Positions 12,610-23,059 of a stretch of 64,000 nt of DNA are shown here, piece after piece. The position numbers were made by a program, and so were the translations under genes. A model generated the notes under the pieces. That model saw nothing but the letters and a program-made list of their open reading frames with translations, did not search any database and had not been told where the DNA came from. The stretch comes from Mansonella perstans (taxonomy: Eukaryota; Nematoda; Chromadorea; Rhabditida; Onchocercidae): assembly GCA_037074765.1 (NCBI GenBank), contig JBAMDO010000137.1, forward strand, positions 62,001 to 126,000, written 5' to 3'. Position 1 is the stretch's first letter. Every line of letters begins with the position of its first letter.

Positions 12610-15144
12610 TGCTGAAAAAATTGTGAAATGATTATAATTTGCTGATTTGCAGTACCATAAAAGCACGATTTATTAAAGAAAGTTTTTTGAAATTTAGAGC
12701 AGATAAGTAATTTTTCTTCAAATTTATAAAATTTTTTGTTACAACTTCAAAAAAACGATAAGAATCGCGACCATGAATTAATTCAGATTAATTCGAACAA
12801 AATTTGAAATTATCATTAATTTAATACTAAGTCAACAGCTTTATTTTTAGAATTCAACTATGGATTTTGATTTTTAAAATCTTAACCATTTTAGACTAGC
12901 ATAATGTTCGCATGCAAATTAAAGTTGATAAAAATGTGAAATTGAAAGCAACAAATCATCATTTCTTAAGATATTTATACATTTCAAAAATAAAAGCGAG
13001 GAAAAGACCTTAGAAGTTTTAAATAAGTAATAAGCGACTTAAATGAATAATGATAGAAATAACAGCTGGGTGTCGATCTTTAATTTAAAGTAAAAAAAAA
13101 GTTTACAGCTTAAAAAAAATGATAGTTCAGTTTACTAAGTAGTTAAAGCATTGTTTTAAAGCGTTGCCTATGAGCTTACCAATATCAAACAGAAGATAAG
13201 AATAGGCTACTTTTCTTTAAAAAGTTTCAAATTAAAAATTTTCAAAAAGCAACTCGAAAATAAACATTTGTAAGGATGTAAAGCAGAAAAGAGAAAATAA
13301 ATGAACATAAATAAAGAAAAGAGTAAAGTAATATGTAGACACTGAAAGAAAAGGGGAACTTTGAAAATCAAGAGATTTTTAAACTATTCATTACATTTCA
13401 CGTCCTGTTTGATTAGAATATAGCAAAATAGACTGATGGATCCCATACGTATTTTCTTCAACAACTGCTAACATAATTTTGTCGCTCTTTTTCTTCGCTT
13501 CAAAGTATATTCAAAACTTTATCACCTTGAGTTAATTTTTTCACAAATAATTTTGTTGAGGTAACTTTAAATGACTAATTTCTGATTTCAATGCAGCAAG
13601 TATGCAATGAAAGCGGCATCTTCAAAAATGTTCGCTAGTAAAAAAAAAAAAAGAAGCAAAAAAAACTTTACGATTTCAGAAATTCACAAATCAATTGAAA
13701 AATTGGTTTTCTCTCTTTTGTGTTTTCCTTTTCCTCTCCAATCAATCACTACAAAACTTATTGATTAATCATTCAAATAAATCACCATCGAAGCTAATTA
13801 CGTTCGAATAAAAAAAAATCAAGAACTGAACTTTGAATCACATTATGAAATTGTTTTTTTTTCAGAAAAATTATCAGGAATTGATAAAAATTTTTTTTCA
13901 GCATTTTTAAAACAAGTAACCGAAAAAATTTGTTCCAATTTTATTAAGAAACAAAGCAAAACTTTTTTCATATTTCTTTCACTTAAGTTTTCCACCTTCC
14001 TCTTCGTTTGTTTTCAATTGATGAATTCTTTTTTTCTTTTTTTTTGAAATTAAATGCTAACATTATTATTAATTACTGATCCGTAATTCGTAAAATGATG
14101 GATAAAAAAAAATAATGAAAGAAAAAGGGAACATAAAAAATTACGAAAAAGAGAAGTTCTTCTTTGTGATAGCATTGATTTCGTTCAATCATTTCAAAAA
14201 ATAAAACTTTTTGTTTTTTGTTCTAATAAAAGGTTTAATAGAATGGCATGTAATATTTTTCAAAATTTGCACACCAAAATTAATTGCATTTCTTAATTGA
14301 TTTATTCGACTTTTTCTTTACTTTTTCATTTCATTTTTTTATTTTGAAATATTTTCAGCGATGATTAATTCTATCGCAAGAAACAAACATCTTTCATAAT
14401 TATTCTTTTTCTCACAAAATGACAGTGTTTTTTTGTAAATCTTTACTTAAAGTAAAACAACTTGTTTGAATTTCACACTAATCGATTAAAATTGCTTATT
14501 TTTAATAATTAGTCAAATTAAGGTCATTGTTGAACTGATTGACACAATGAAAAAATGGATTAAATAAAATTTAAAGCACTCTAAAACATGCAATAATAAT
14601 TATTACAAGGAATACAAAGTGGTAAAGAGATGAATCTAGCAATTAATAAAAATTAAGTCTTTAAATCAAACTTTGTTTTTTAAGTTTTTTTAAAGTATTT
14701 TTCTAATTTTTATATTAAAGCTTTTAAATCAAGCTCAATTAAGTTTTACAATTATTATTTTCAAATTGATTGCTTATAGGTTTTTCTAATTTCAATGACA
14801 CATTGAGGTGATAGAAGAATTGTGAAAGTAAAAAAAGAATTCTGAAATTTGCAATAAAAATGAAATTTTTAAAAAAAATGTGAAAATGATCATAATAATT
14901 ATCAACAGCAATCTAGTTAAAAATTAGATTAATAATTTAGCAACCTAATTAGAAATTAGTTTAACTACGACTGTTAACTTATTGATGATGATGTGAAAGT
15001 TAAGTGTCTTTCAATCAAAGCATTGATCCATCAAAATGGGTCTGCATCGAGGGACTAAACTTCACTAAAGAAATGGTCTTAGAAATGACTGAATGAATAC
15101 TTGAACATAGAAAATTGATAAAACAATCTGTCATAAATTCATCT

Positions 15145-15291
15145 GTTTATCACCTATCAACTCAGCTTCTCGTTTAATAGAAAATTAATAAAAACAATTT
15201 GTTGTAAATTCATTCATCAGTTTGTTGTAAATTCATTCATGTTGTAAATTCATTCATTTCGTTTATCATCTATCAACTCAGCTTCTCGTTT
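15145..15291. repeat. Nested short repeats
   Basis: A 30-bp motif (tttatca-ctatcaactcagcttctcgttt) occurs at 15,145-15,174 and 15,262-15,291. Between them lie three copies of gttgtaaattcattcat at 15,201, 15,224 and 15,241. The arrangement suggests local slippage or duplication. Confidence 0.85.
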
Positions 15292-15444
15292 CATAACTCA
15301 TCCTCGTACTTATTACCATTGTACAAACATATTTTCCGTTAATGCTTTCTGAAAAATGCTTTGTAATCAAATTTAACGCCACCTTTAAACTTCTCTAATT
15401 TCACAATATTTAAACTTCCAACAAAAATTCATTTATTGAAGTGA

Positions 15445-15665
15445 TTAAAACTATGCATATTTCATATTTCAAAAATATTTCAGTCATCATTAGATTTCCC
15501 ATGCATTGCATATATGACAATGAAATTCCAATAGAAAATGGATGAAATGTAATAATTTTTGCAAATTTTAATCACGAACATTTTTATTATCTCATGCTAA
15601 GGAATTATATTATAAAAATCATCTATGATATAATTATTTGAAATATGAAATATGCATAGTTTTAA
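15445..15665. mobile_element. MITE-like foldback with 29-bp perfect inverted repeats
   Basis: Bases 15,445-15,473 (ttaaaactatgcatatttca then tatttcaaa) are the exact reverse complement of 15,637-15,665. The enclosed element is about 221 bp, non-coding and AT-rich, the size of a miniature inverted-repeat element. I see no convincing target-site duplication, so it could also be a simple inverted duplication. Confidence 0.55.
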
Positions 15666-15888
15666 AATTGTTATATGCTTATTTCACATCTTTTTTTTTA
15701 CTTACCTATTTTTGATTAAAATTTTTCAAAGACAGATAATGTATGATAAAACTTTCTCTAATATTAAAAGACTAGGCCTGATCTTTCGTCATCAAAATGT
15801 ATGGGAAGCGAAGGATGATTTATGCAAATGAAATAACGTTAACATTTGTACTATCAAATTAGTTTTTTAGATCTTGGTGAAAAAACAC

Positions 15889-16490
15889 ATCAGAGAAAAG
15901 ATTGGATGATTTGATCTGTGAGCATGAATATGTTACCAGAGAAAAGATTGAATGATTTGATCTGTGAGCATGAATAAAAGATCTCACTTACTGTTATGTT
16001 TTCTGTTATTGGATTTTATCATATTAAGATGTGATATGATACGAATATCAAGGGCTAATGATGAACTGTCAAGTAAATTTCCTACTCTGAGCAGGAGTTA
16101 ATGAAGGGTACAGTGAAATCTGAAGCTTAAATCAAATTTTTAACCAATTTAGAGCGGATTCTACAGTATTTATCAAAGTATTTATTTGCAGGTGAATTTC
16201 AATTTTATTATCTAAGTTATATTGAATAAAAATTAGTAAAGAATATTAAAATAGGGAAGTGAAAAAAGAAGGGAAATAAAGGATATGAATTATTAATTAC
16301 TTCTTTTTTTTTGATGTTACCAGAGAAAAGATTGGATGATTTGATCTGTGAGCATGAATAAAAGATCTCACTTACTGTTATGTTTTCTGTTATTGGATTT
16401 TATCATATTAAGATGTATCAGGGGCTAATGATGAACTGTCAAGTAAATCCCTACTCTGAGCAGGAGTTAGTGAAGAGTACAGTGAAATCT
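15889..16490. repeat. ~190-bp direct duplication plus a partial third copy
   Basis: Copy 1 (15,931-16,121) and copy 2 (16,315-16,490) run in parallel from tgttaccagagaaaagattg to cagtgaaatct, about 95% alike apart from a ~15-base deletion in copy 2. A partial copy (15,889-15,932) precedes copy 1. No coding frame is preserved. The block ends about 450 bp before the bacterial-like fragments. Confidence 0.9.
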
Positions 16491-16942
16491 TAATTAAGAG
16501 AAATACGTTTCTGTTTGTTTGCAACTAATTTAAATCAGATTACAATGAGCGATTTTCAAATTAATCTATTATGTAGGATATAGCAGATGGGTATAACGTT
16601 TTCAGTTCCTTTGTAAAATTATATTTACGATATGCATTGTTATGTTTACAAACATTTTTCACAGATCAGATAGTTTCTTCGTCTTAACTTTCAAATATCT
16701 CTGTTAAACGATAACAATACAAATTTAAAGGACGAAAGATTTAGAAAGAAAATTGAAAAAAAGAAAAATATTTTAGCGAATAATCTCGTGAGCATTTTAT
16801 GCAAATTATGTAAATAAAGCTAAGAAAAAAGCTAAGAAATTTTCCATTCTTTTTTTTCCAGAAAGTTTGAGCAAGAGTTCAACCTATGAAATAACTTTTT
16901 CCTTCACTTACGGTTTCGCTCTACTTAAAAGTTAAAATAATA

Positions 16943-17198
16943 TTAATTGAAAAATTCTATTTGATATTCATTTTGTAATGCAGCAATCAATAATCTGTTT
17001 GGTAGCAGTTTTGCTAATTGAGATTTTATATGATCAACATCTGTACCTTCCGAGAACACTTCATCAAACCCCGTGAGACCAATTTCAAGTGAACGAAAAG
17101 TATTTTGTAGTGATTCATTAAAAAATTTATTATTCTTATTTTTTTGTAAGAATTCTGTAAGTTTTTCAATATAGTACTCATAATTTCTGCCTTTCCTT
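16943..17198 (-). pseudogene. Unidentified ~84-codon C-terminal fragment, possibly bacterial
   Basis: On the minus strand an open frame without an ATG start runs about 84 codons to TAA at 16,943-16,945. It reads like a globular protein rather than noise (for example LTEFLQKNKNNKFF, GLTGFDEVFSEGTDVDHI, AKLLPNRLLIAALQNE). I do not recognise the family. It abuts the Rpn-like and prolyl-tRNA synthetase fragments with almost no spacer, so I infer it belongs to the same inserted bacterial block. It lacks an N-terminus and a start. A host exon cannot be excluded. Confidence 0.38.
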
Positions 17199-17212
17199 GA
17201 ATCTTAATAACA

Positions 17213-17392
17213 TGGATCTGAAGGAATTTTTGCAAACCGGTTTTTATAAAGCCAAAAGCAAGCAATTACGCGTATGAAGAAAGAGTAATGGATCTGCGGA
17301 AACTTAATGTTGGTGTATCTGTTGATTTAGTAACTGAATCTACTGGTCTTCCTAAAGCTGAAATTGTACAGCTCCAGGAAGAAATAGCTTAA
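17213..17392 (+). pseudogene. C-terminal fragment of an Rpn-type (PD-(D/E)XK) nuclease/transposase, Wolbachia-like
   Basis: A plus-strand frame ends in TAA at 17,390-17,392. Its last ~45 codons contain YEERVMDLRKL, then GVSVDLVTESTGLPKAEI. The final block matches the C-terminal helix-turn-helix-like tail (GxS-x-x-x-I-A-x-x-T-G-L-S-x-E-E-I) of Rpn-family recombination-promoting nucleases, which are abundant in Rickettsiales including Wolbachia. The catalytic N-terminal domain is absent and the coiled segment before the tail looks shortened, so this is a remnant and not a working gene. It abuts the prolyl-tRNA synthetase fragment, which lies on the other strand. The Wolbachia source is an inference from family and neighbours. 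Confidence 0.55.
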
Positions 17393-17610
17393 CAACCAGG
17401 CGCCTTTGTCCTCATTAGTTGATCATTTATTGTTATTTCGCATGTTTTGTTTGCAATCTCCACATATTCGCTAATTTTTGTTTGTAAATTGATTAGATCA
17501 ATCCTAAAAGGAGCCACTGTTTCCGACCAGATAATCCCTTTATCATCATGAAAAGCTTCTATTTTCGCGCCAACAAGCCATGAAACTCCAATGCCATACG
17601 AACTCATACA
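17393..17610 (-). pseudogene. proS: Prolyl-tRNA synthetase (proS) fragment, alphaproteobacterial/Wolbachia-like
   Basis: About 72 codons read through the end of the class II catalytic core of bacterial Pro[31 protein letters not shown], then LINLQTK at the start of the anticodon-binding domain. Intact bacterial ProRS has YGIGVSR here, with the motif 3 arginine that holds ATP; in this copy it is Trp, a C-to-T type change. Everything upstream (motifs 1 and 2) is missing, and the frame decays after about residue 50. The alphaproteobacterial form of these words, inside a nematode-like window with intron-bearing genes on both sides, points to a nuclear Wolbachia transfer. It does not encode a working synthetase. 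Confidence 0.82.
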
Positions 17611-17889
17611 ATGAAAATTTAAAATTTTAATTGAAAATTAAAAATAGAAAGATCTAGTTATGAAACGGATTTTCTTTTTTTTTGCAAAACATCAATGCAA
17701 TTAATTAAATTAAGGCATGAATTTTTTATTCACTTTTTTAAAATTATATTTTCAATCAGTCAATGTCTTCTGTGTCAACGAACAAATACTTGTGTATTTT
17801 TTTCAGTGAAAAAAGTAGATATTTGTTTGCATAATTTATCTAGCAAACAAAATAGCTGCAAAATATTAATGTTTTATTTGTAACGGAAT

Positions 17890-18185
17890 CCCGTTATTAT
17901 ATTTATTTATTAAATAGATATGCAAAATGATTATAGTTGTAGCAATCGATTGGAAAGATGAAATACTCTTAAGTATGTCGCCTAAATTTATCATTTTTAC
18001 CGCAAATTCCAAAAGGATATTTCCATTTCCGCCAGAGTTTTTTTCCTTAGCCTTTTTTACAAAACTATTTCATGTCATACATAACAATCCTAGTGACATA
18101 TTCATGGTCTATGTCATCATTGTGTGGACAGCAAAGCAATAATAATGATGTTGACCGATACAAATATTGGCCTGCTCGGATTCAA
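17890..18185 (-). pseudogene. Possible bacterial-like pseudogene with two in-frame stops
   Basis: A minus-strand frame of about 95 codons starts near ATG 18,185, is broken by TAG and TGA, and then continues with a protein-like stretch (KKAKEKNSGGNGNILLEFAV, then MINLGDILKSISSFQSI). It lies 280 bp from the proS fragment and may belong to the same inserted DNA. I do not recognise the family. The opposite strand also has an uninterrupted 71-codon frame here, so the coding strand is uncertain. Confidence 0.28.
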
Positions 18186-18189
18186 TCAT

Positions 18190-21100
18190 GGATATTGATT
18201 TGACAAATCGAAATTATTCATTTTTTTTGGTTTTAACAATTTTACAAAATTATGTGATTGTTAAAGAAGTTAAATGAATAAAATTAGCAAAATTACTATT
18301 TTTTTTTTTTTTTGTAAAAATGACAAAAATTCAGCCATATGAAAAAAAAGTAAATCTTTTAACTGAAGAAATATGAATGTTAGATTCGAGTGATTATTGA
18401 CAAGATTAAATTTAAAAAATGATCAATGGAAAGTAACAGATAAGTTAAAATAATTTTTAATTGATTTAACGTTAAATTCAGTAAAAATGAACAATATAAA
18501 ATAACAATTCTAAATTAGAGAAAATAAGGAAATCCGTCGGAATATTGAAAGAAAAGTAGTAAATTCCATTGTGCTTTATTATGCTCAGATTTCAATTAAT
18601 TTTATATTACTCATTCAGTTAAACTGTATGCTTCTAACATTTCAATTACAACGAAGATTTAAGTTCATATGCAACCCATCAGCTATTTTCATTTTTTGCT
18701 TTGCAGGAAATAGCAATTGTATCGATGGTTGCAATCAATGGTATCATTCACTGATCCAACTACAAATCGTCTTTTCAAATTTATTTCATATTTATTTCAA
18801 TTATGAATATATATATATATTTTGGAATAAACATTAACCACTTGAACATACATTCAAAAATTTCATTTCATCAACGAAATAACAATGAAATTGAAAGTAG
18901 ATAACTAAAGTTGATTTTAGATGTTGATTTTAGAAGTTACATGTCAACGTTAGTTTCACTTGGTTTGAAATTTATTTATACATATTGATAAGAAGTCAAA
19001 TTTTGTATTTGTATGGAATAAATAGTTGAAAAAACGATGTTATATATGAACATGTTATGGTCGTAGACTTGCCGTTTAACTTTATTCCTGTTTTTGTGAA
19101 GTCATAGTAAGTAAAATTCCGCTAATGGTTAATCAAAAAAAAAACCAATTTATGAAAAAAACGTGAATATTTCTGTAGTGAGGTGGAAAATTTCACTGTA
19201 TTAAGAGGAATATCCAAGTTTTAATTGATTTATTTGAGATAGTACTGCAAGTTGCCGATGGAATCTTAGAAATTATAAAATTCGTTGCAATCAACTTCTC
19301 CTTTTTTGTATAGGCGGAAACGTTTAAAGGAAAAAATTGCAGTTCAGGAAAATAACACTACACAATTAAATCAAATTCACTTCATTGGTTTGCTATTTGT
19401 AAAAAAATGAGAATATTATATTTCATAAAAAACATCGTAGTATATTGTATCGGTTTAATTGTGAACTTTTTTTGCACTGTGATCAATTCACATTTAACTA
19501 ACCTTTTTGTCGCAAGTTACATAAGCATTCAACCGGTCAAAATTTCTGAATTTTCTTTCAATTTCTACAATTAACATGCATTGAAATAGCAAAAGTTTCC
19601 GGTAAAATGAACAAAAGCCAAAAATCTGAAAAAAAATTAAATTTCTAGAAAATGTCATTGCACAATGGAATCAGATGCACTTCATTAATTTGCTAATTGT
19701 TCACCAAATTATGGCCTAGTAAAATGAAACTAGACATTGTCTCTGCGTTTTAATATTTGATTTTAGAAATTTAAACATTAGTTTTTGAAATTTCTGAAGT
19801 TTCGAGCAATTATTGTAAATCCAGTAGAGTTGAAATTATTTTTGCAAACACTTCTCGTGATCATTTACTGGTCATATCATTATCAACAAGTATTATCAAA
19901 TCCTTTATAATTGATTGTGATTGTTGTCTGCATCAAGAAAGGGATCAAGTTGAAGAGCTGAGCTTAATATTTAAATGTATGAGAAATCTAACAGAAATAT
20001 GTGATTCATATTCAACTCAGATAATTCATATTTCACCGCATATCTTTTTAAGGCTTATAAAATTATTCGGTACAGCTCAATGGATATATATCATTATCAT
20101 ATTCATATCAGCTCTATCTGCTTTAGAATGCTTTTCAATGCATTTTTATCACCAGTCCAAAGCATACCATTTTTATTACGCTTAAATGAATTTTTTAAAA
20201 TTTTTCGACATCATTCACTTTCAAATTACTAAATTAAAAATTACTAATAATTTCTGGAGGATAAACTTTTCGTGTAATTCCTGAATAAAACAGAAAACGT
20301 CCAGTAATTCTGTGTGGTTTTTGAATTTAAAAGACAAGATGTGAATTATACGGAAGACTATAATTCAGTTTCAGAATCAAGAAAATTGCAATGTAAACGT
20401 GTTTTCATAATTTCTCAATGTTTCTTCTTGCTAATATTCTGGAAAAACCGGGAATTCGTGCTTTTATTTTTTGACGACGATGTCTACTGCACTTCTCGAA
20501 CTTAATAAGCTTCGTTTCTAAGATTTAATTTCAACGCATGCCAAAAAAGCTGTATTTTATTTCGTTTATTAGCGTCAGAGATTTATTCGGGTTCTTCTGG
20601 CGTTTTTTTGGGTAGAGTTGATTATCGTTTTCTTAATAGCATTTATAATGGTTCAGATATAAGAAGTTATCTCTCGTTCAGCTAGAAATATTCTGCGAAA
20701 AATGTTCAAATATGAAGAAAAATAACGTTTTGAGTGATCGGAATGGCGTAGATCAGTAAAGGATACCAAGTAATGTCTGATAGGGTTAAAGGCAGAATTC
20801 TCCCGGTTTCTGTGATTCAGTCATAAATAAAGCAATCTCTCTGCATTAGCGTGTATAATCGATCCTTATCACTTTAATTTTTTTAACTTACAAAATCTCA
20901 ATATTCTGTCTGATAATTTTAATTTCGATAGTCCGACAACTATTGTCCTATCATGAAAGGAAACCACAGTAAACAATTTTGGCAAATGTATTTTTTTATT
21001 GTCTCATAAAGTTTATATGAAAAATTCTGAAGTTTGAAGAAAATGACTTTTTCTTTGTATGCGTAATTTATTTAATATATTCAGAAATAACAACCAAACA

Positions 21101-22228
21101 AAAGTGTTCTGTGCAGATAATTCTGCCATAACTTGCGATGAAATTATAATCAGGATTTTGACGTAAAAAGGAAAACATGCTAGGACTATGAATTTGAGGA
21201 AAGTTCAAATCATTTTTAAGACCTCAAAATTTTATTCTTTTTTGTCAAACTATAAAAAATGTGAAAAATTTATTTTTATATGTGAAATGTATATTTTAGA
21301 TTGGATGTTGCAGTTATTACTATTGATTAATCCAAGTACAAATGCTTAGCAAAGAACTTCATAAACTCAAAGCAAATGAAAACTTTATCATGATACATTG
21401 ATATTATCATACCAGTGAACAGTATTTAGTAGACATACTGATGGCACTAATGATATTTACTGCTAAAATTCTTCTTCCAGAGAAGGAAACAAAATTATAA
21501 AATAACAAAGCAAGCAATCACACGATCTTTTGAAATAAAACAAAATTGAAATACAAAGTGAGCAGCTATAAACAGCTCATTTTAAATTCTTGAAATTTTT
21601 CAACAAAGTTATTATATTTTCAGGAACTCAATTGTCAGCGTTGCAAAAAAAAGTCCTCGAAATTAAAAAAATTTTAATTAAACGAATAAAATAAATACAT
21701 CAGAGAAAAATTAAACTAAATAACAAAATTGAAATAATTTAAAAGAATTTTTTTGAATGACTCATGTGAGGTAAAAATCAGCTTGTTGTTGGGTGATAAA
21801 AAGGACAAAAAAGATTGAAGAATCTAAAGTTTATGATGTTCACTTGTCAAGTATTGTTCATCTTTTCGCATTGCTTTTACTTAATTGCCATCATTTTCTT
21901 TACTGAAATGACGGCTGTTTCAATTATCAATTTTTTTTCAAATAATTTTATCAAACGTTATCAGCTTGTTCACATGAAAAAAATTATTATAACGCTGTTT
22001 TTTTTTGCCGCTATAAACCGAAAATCGATATAAAATTCAGTTTTTTTTTCTTTCAAAGCTATTTAAAAGTGTTCGAATTTTAACGCATGTATCAATTCAA
22101 GGTCCACTGACTCGCCATTTCCGAAAGTTTATTTTTTCATTGTTTAATATTAGTTGCTCTATGTGAAAGCAGCTAATTAATTTTTATCGAACTTTTCTTA
22201 TTGGCCTTATCTTAATCTGTCTTTCTTT
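18190..22228. other. Gene-free stretch
   Basis: AT-rich sequence with only short open frames that lack splice context, codon character or recognisable motifs. No rRNA, tRNA or repeat array was seen. Confidence 0.55.
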
Positions 22229-22229
22229 C

Positions 22230-22231
22230 AG
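22230..22231 (+). other. 3' splice acceptor (likely trans-splice site) of the repeat-protein gene
   Basis: The acceptor ctgtctttctttcag ends at 22,231, 18 bases before the ATG at 22,250. It fits either an SL trans-splice site or a short 5'-UTR intron, and it supports this ATG as the start. Confidence 0.6.
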
Positions 22232-22249
22232 ACATAACTTACTTCAACA

Positions 22250-23056
22250 ATGCGCTTCGCTTTTGTTAGCATGCTAGTTTGTCTTAGCTTCATTTTCGGT
22301 GAAGAAAGTACCATTCCCGAAAAAACTATTTTCCACGAAGAAAATACTGCCGAAGATGCAACCATGGCTAACTGCAAAACCACTGAAGAACCCATCCCTC
22401 ACGAGACGTCAACCACGACAACCACAACCACTGAGGAAGGAAATAATCCCGAGGATTCAACCACGACTGACCACACAACCACTGAGGAAGGACCCGTCCA
22501 GGGCAAAAATATTATCCGCGGAGAAAATAATCCCGAGGATTCAACCACGACTGACTACACAACCACTGAGGAAAGACATAATCCCGAGGATTCAACCACG
22601 ACTGACCACACAACCACTGAGGAAGGACCCGTCCAGGGCAAAAATATTATCCGCGGAGAAAATAATCCCGAGGATTCAACCACGACTGACTACACAACCA
22701 CTGAGGAAAGACATAATCCCGAGGATTCAACCACGACTGACCACACAACCACTGAGGAAGGACCCGTCCAGGGCAAAAATATTATCCGCGGAGAAAATAA
22801 TCCCGAGGATTCAACCACGACTGACTACACAACCACTGAGGAAAGACATAATCCCGAGGATTCAACCACGACTGACTACACAACCACTGAGGAAGGACAT
22901 AATCCCGAGGATTCAACCATGACTGACCACACAACCACTGAGGAAGGACCCGTCCAGGGCAAAAATGTTATCCGCGAAGAAAATACTCCGGAGGATTCAA
23001 CCATGACTCACTACAACAGCATTCCTAGCAGTTTCGACAAATACATTTTACGGTAG
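22250..23056 (+). CDS. Secreted Thr/Glu-rich tandem-repeat (mucin-like) protein, 268 aa
   Basis: A single open exon. Residues 1-18 form a signal peptide (MRFAFVSMLVCLSFIFG). After a short leader comes a run of seven Thr, then eight copies of an NPEDSTTTD(H/Y)TTTEE unit and one degenerate copy. Every second or third unit is followed by a GPVQGKNIIRGE spacer, so the full period is 45 residues (135 bp). Thr clusters are likely O-glycosylated, and Glu/Asp make the protein very acidic. There are no transmembrane or catalytic motifs and only one Cys. The composition recalls heavily modified filarial surface, sheath or uterine secretory proteins, but I cannot name it. It is the only plus-strand gene here. 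The stop (CGGTAGGA) could also be read as a splice donor, so a further exon is possible. Confidence 0.85.
   Translation: MRFAFVSMLVCLSFIFGEESTIPEKTIFHEENTAEDATMANCKTTEEPIPHETSTTTTTTTEEGNNPEDSTTTDHTTTEEGPVQGKNIIRGENNPEDSTTTDYTTTEERHNPEDSTTTDHTTTEEGPVQGKNIIRGENNPEDSTTTDYTTTEERHNPEDSTTTDHTTTEEGPVQGKNIIRGENNPEDSTTTDYTTTEERHNPEDSTTTDYTTTEEGHNPEDSTMTDHTTTEEGPVQGKNVIREENTPEDSTMTHYNSIPSSFDKYILR
22436..22970 (+). repeat. 135-bp coding tandem repeat
   Basis: The phrase aataatcccgaggattcaac recurs at 22,526, 22,661 and 22,796, exactly 135 bp apart, with nearly identical sequence between. A 45-bp sub-unit lies within each period. The period is divisible by three, so a second frame also stays open, as a by-product. 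This stretch is markedly richer in C than its surroundings. Confidence 0.95.
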
Positions 23057-23059
23057 GAA

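Larger units (their letters stand above)
12613..16940. other. Gene-free stretch with duplicated and inverted repeats
   Basis: No coding exon was recognised. The first 2.5 kb is plain AT-rich sequence. The second half contains short tandem repeats at 15,145-15,291, a 29-bp inverted repeat at 15,445/15,637 and a ~190-bp duplication at 15,931/16,315. Confidence 0.6.

Noticed and set aside
22299..22922. Second long open frame (207 codons, Arg/Pro/Lys-rich) inside the repeat gene
   Set aside because: It stays open because the repeat period is divisible by three; it lacks the signal peptide and start context that the main frame has.
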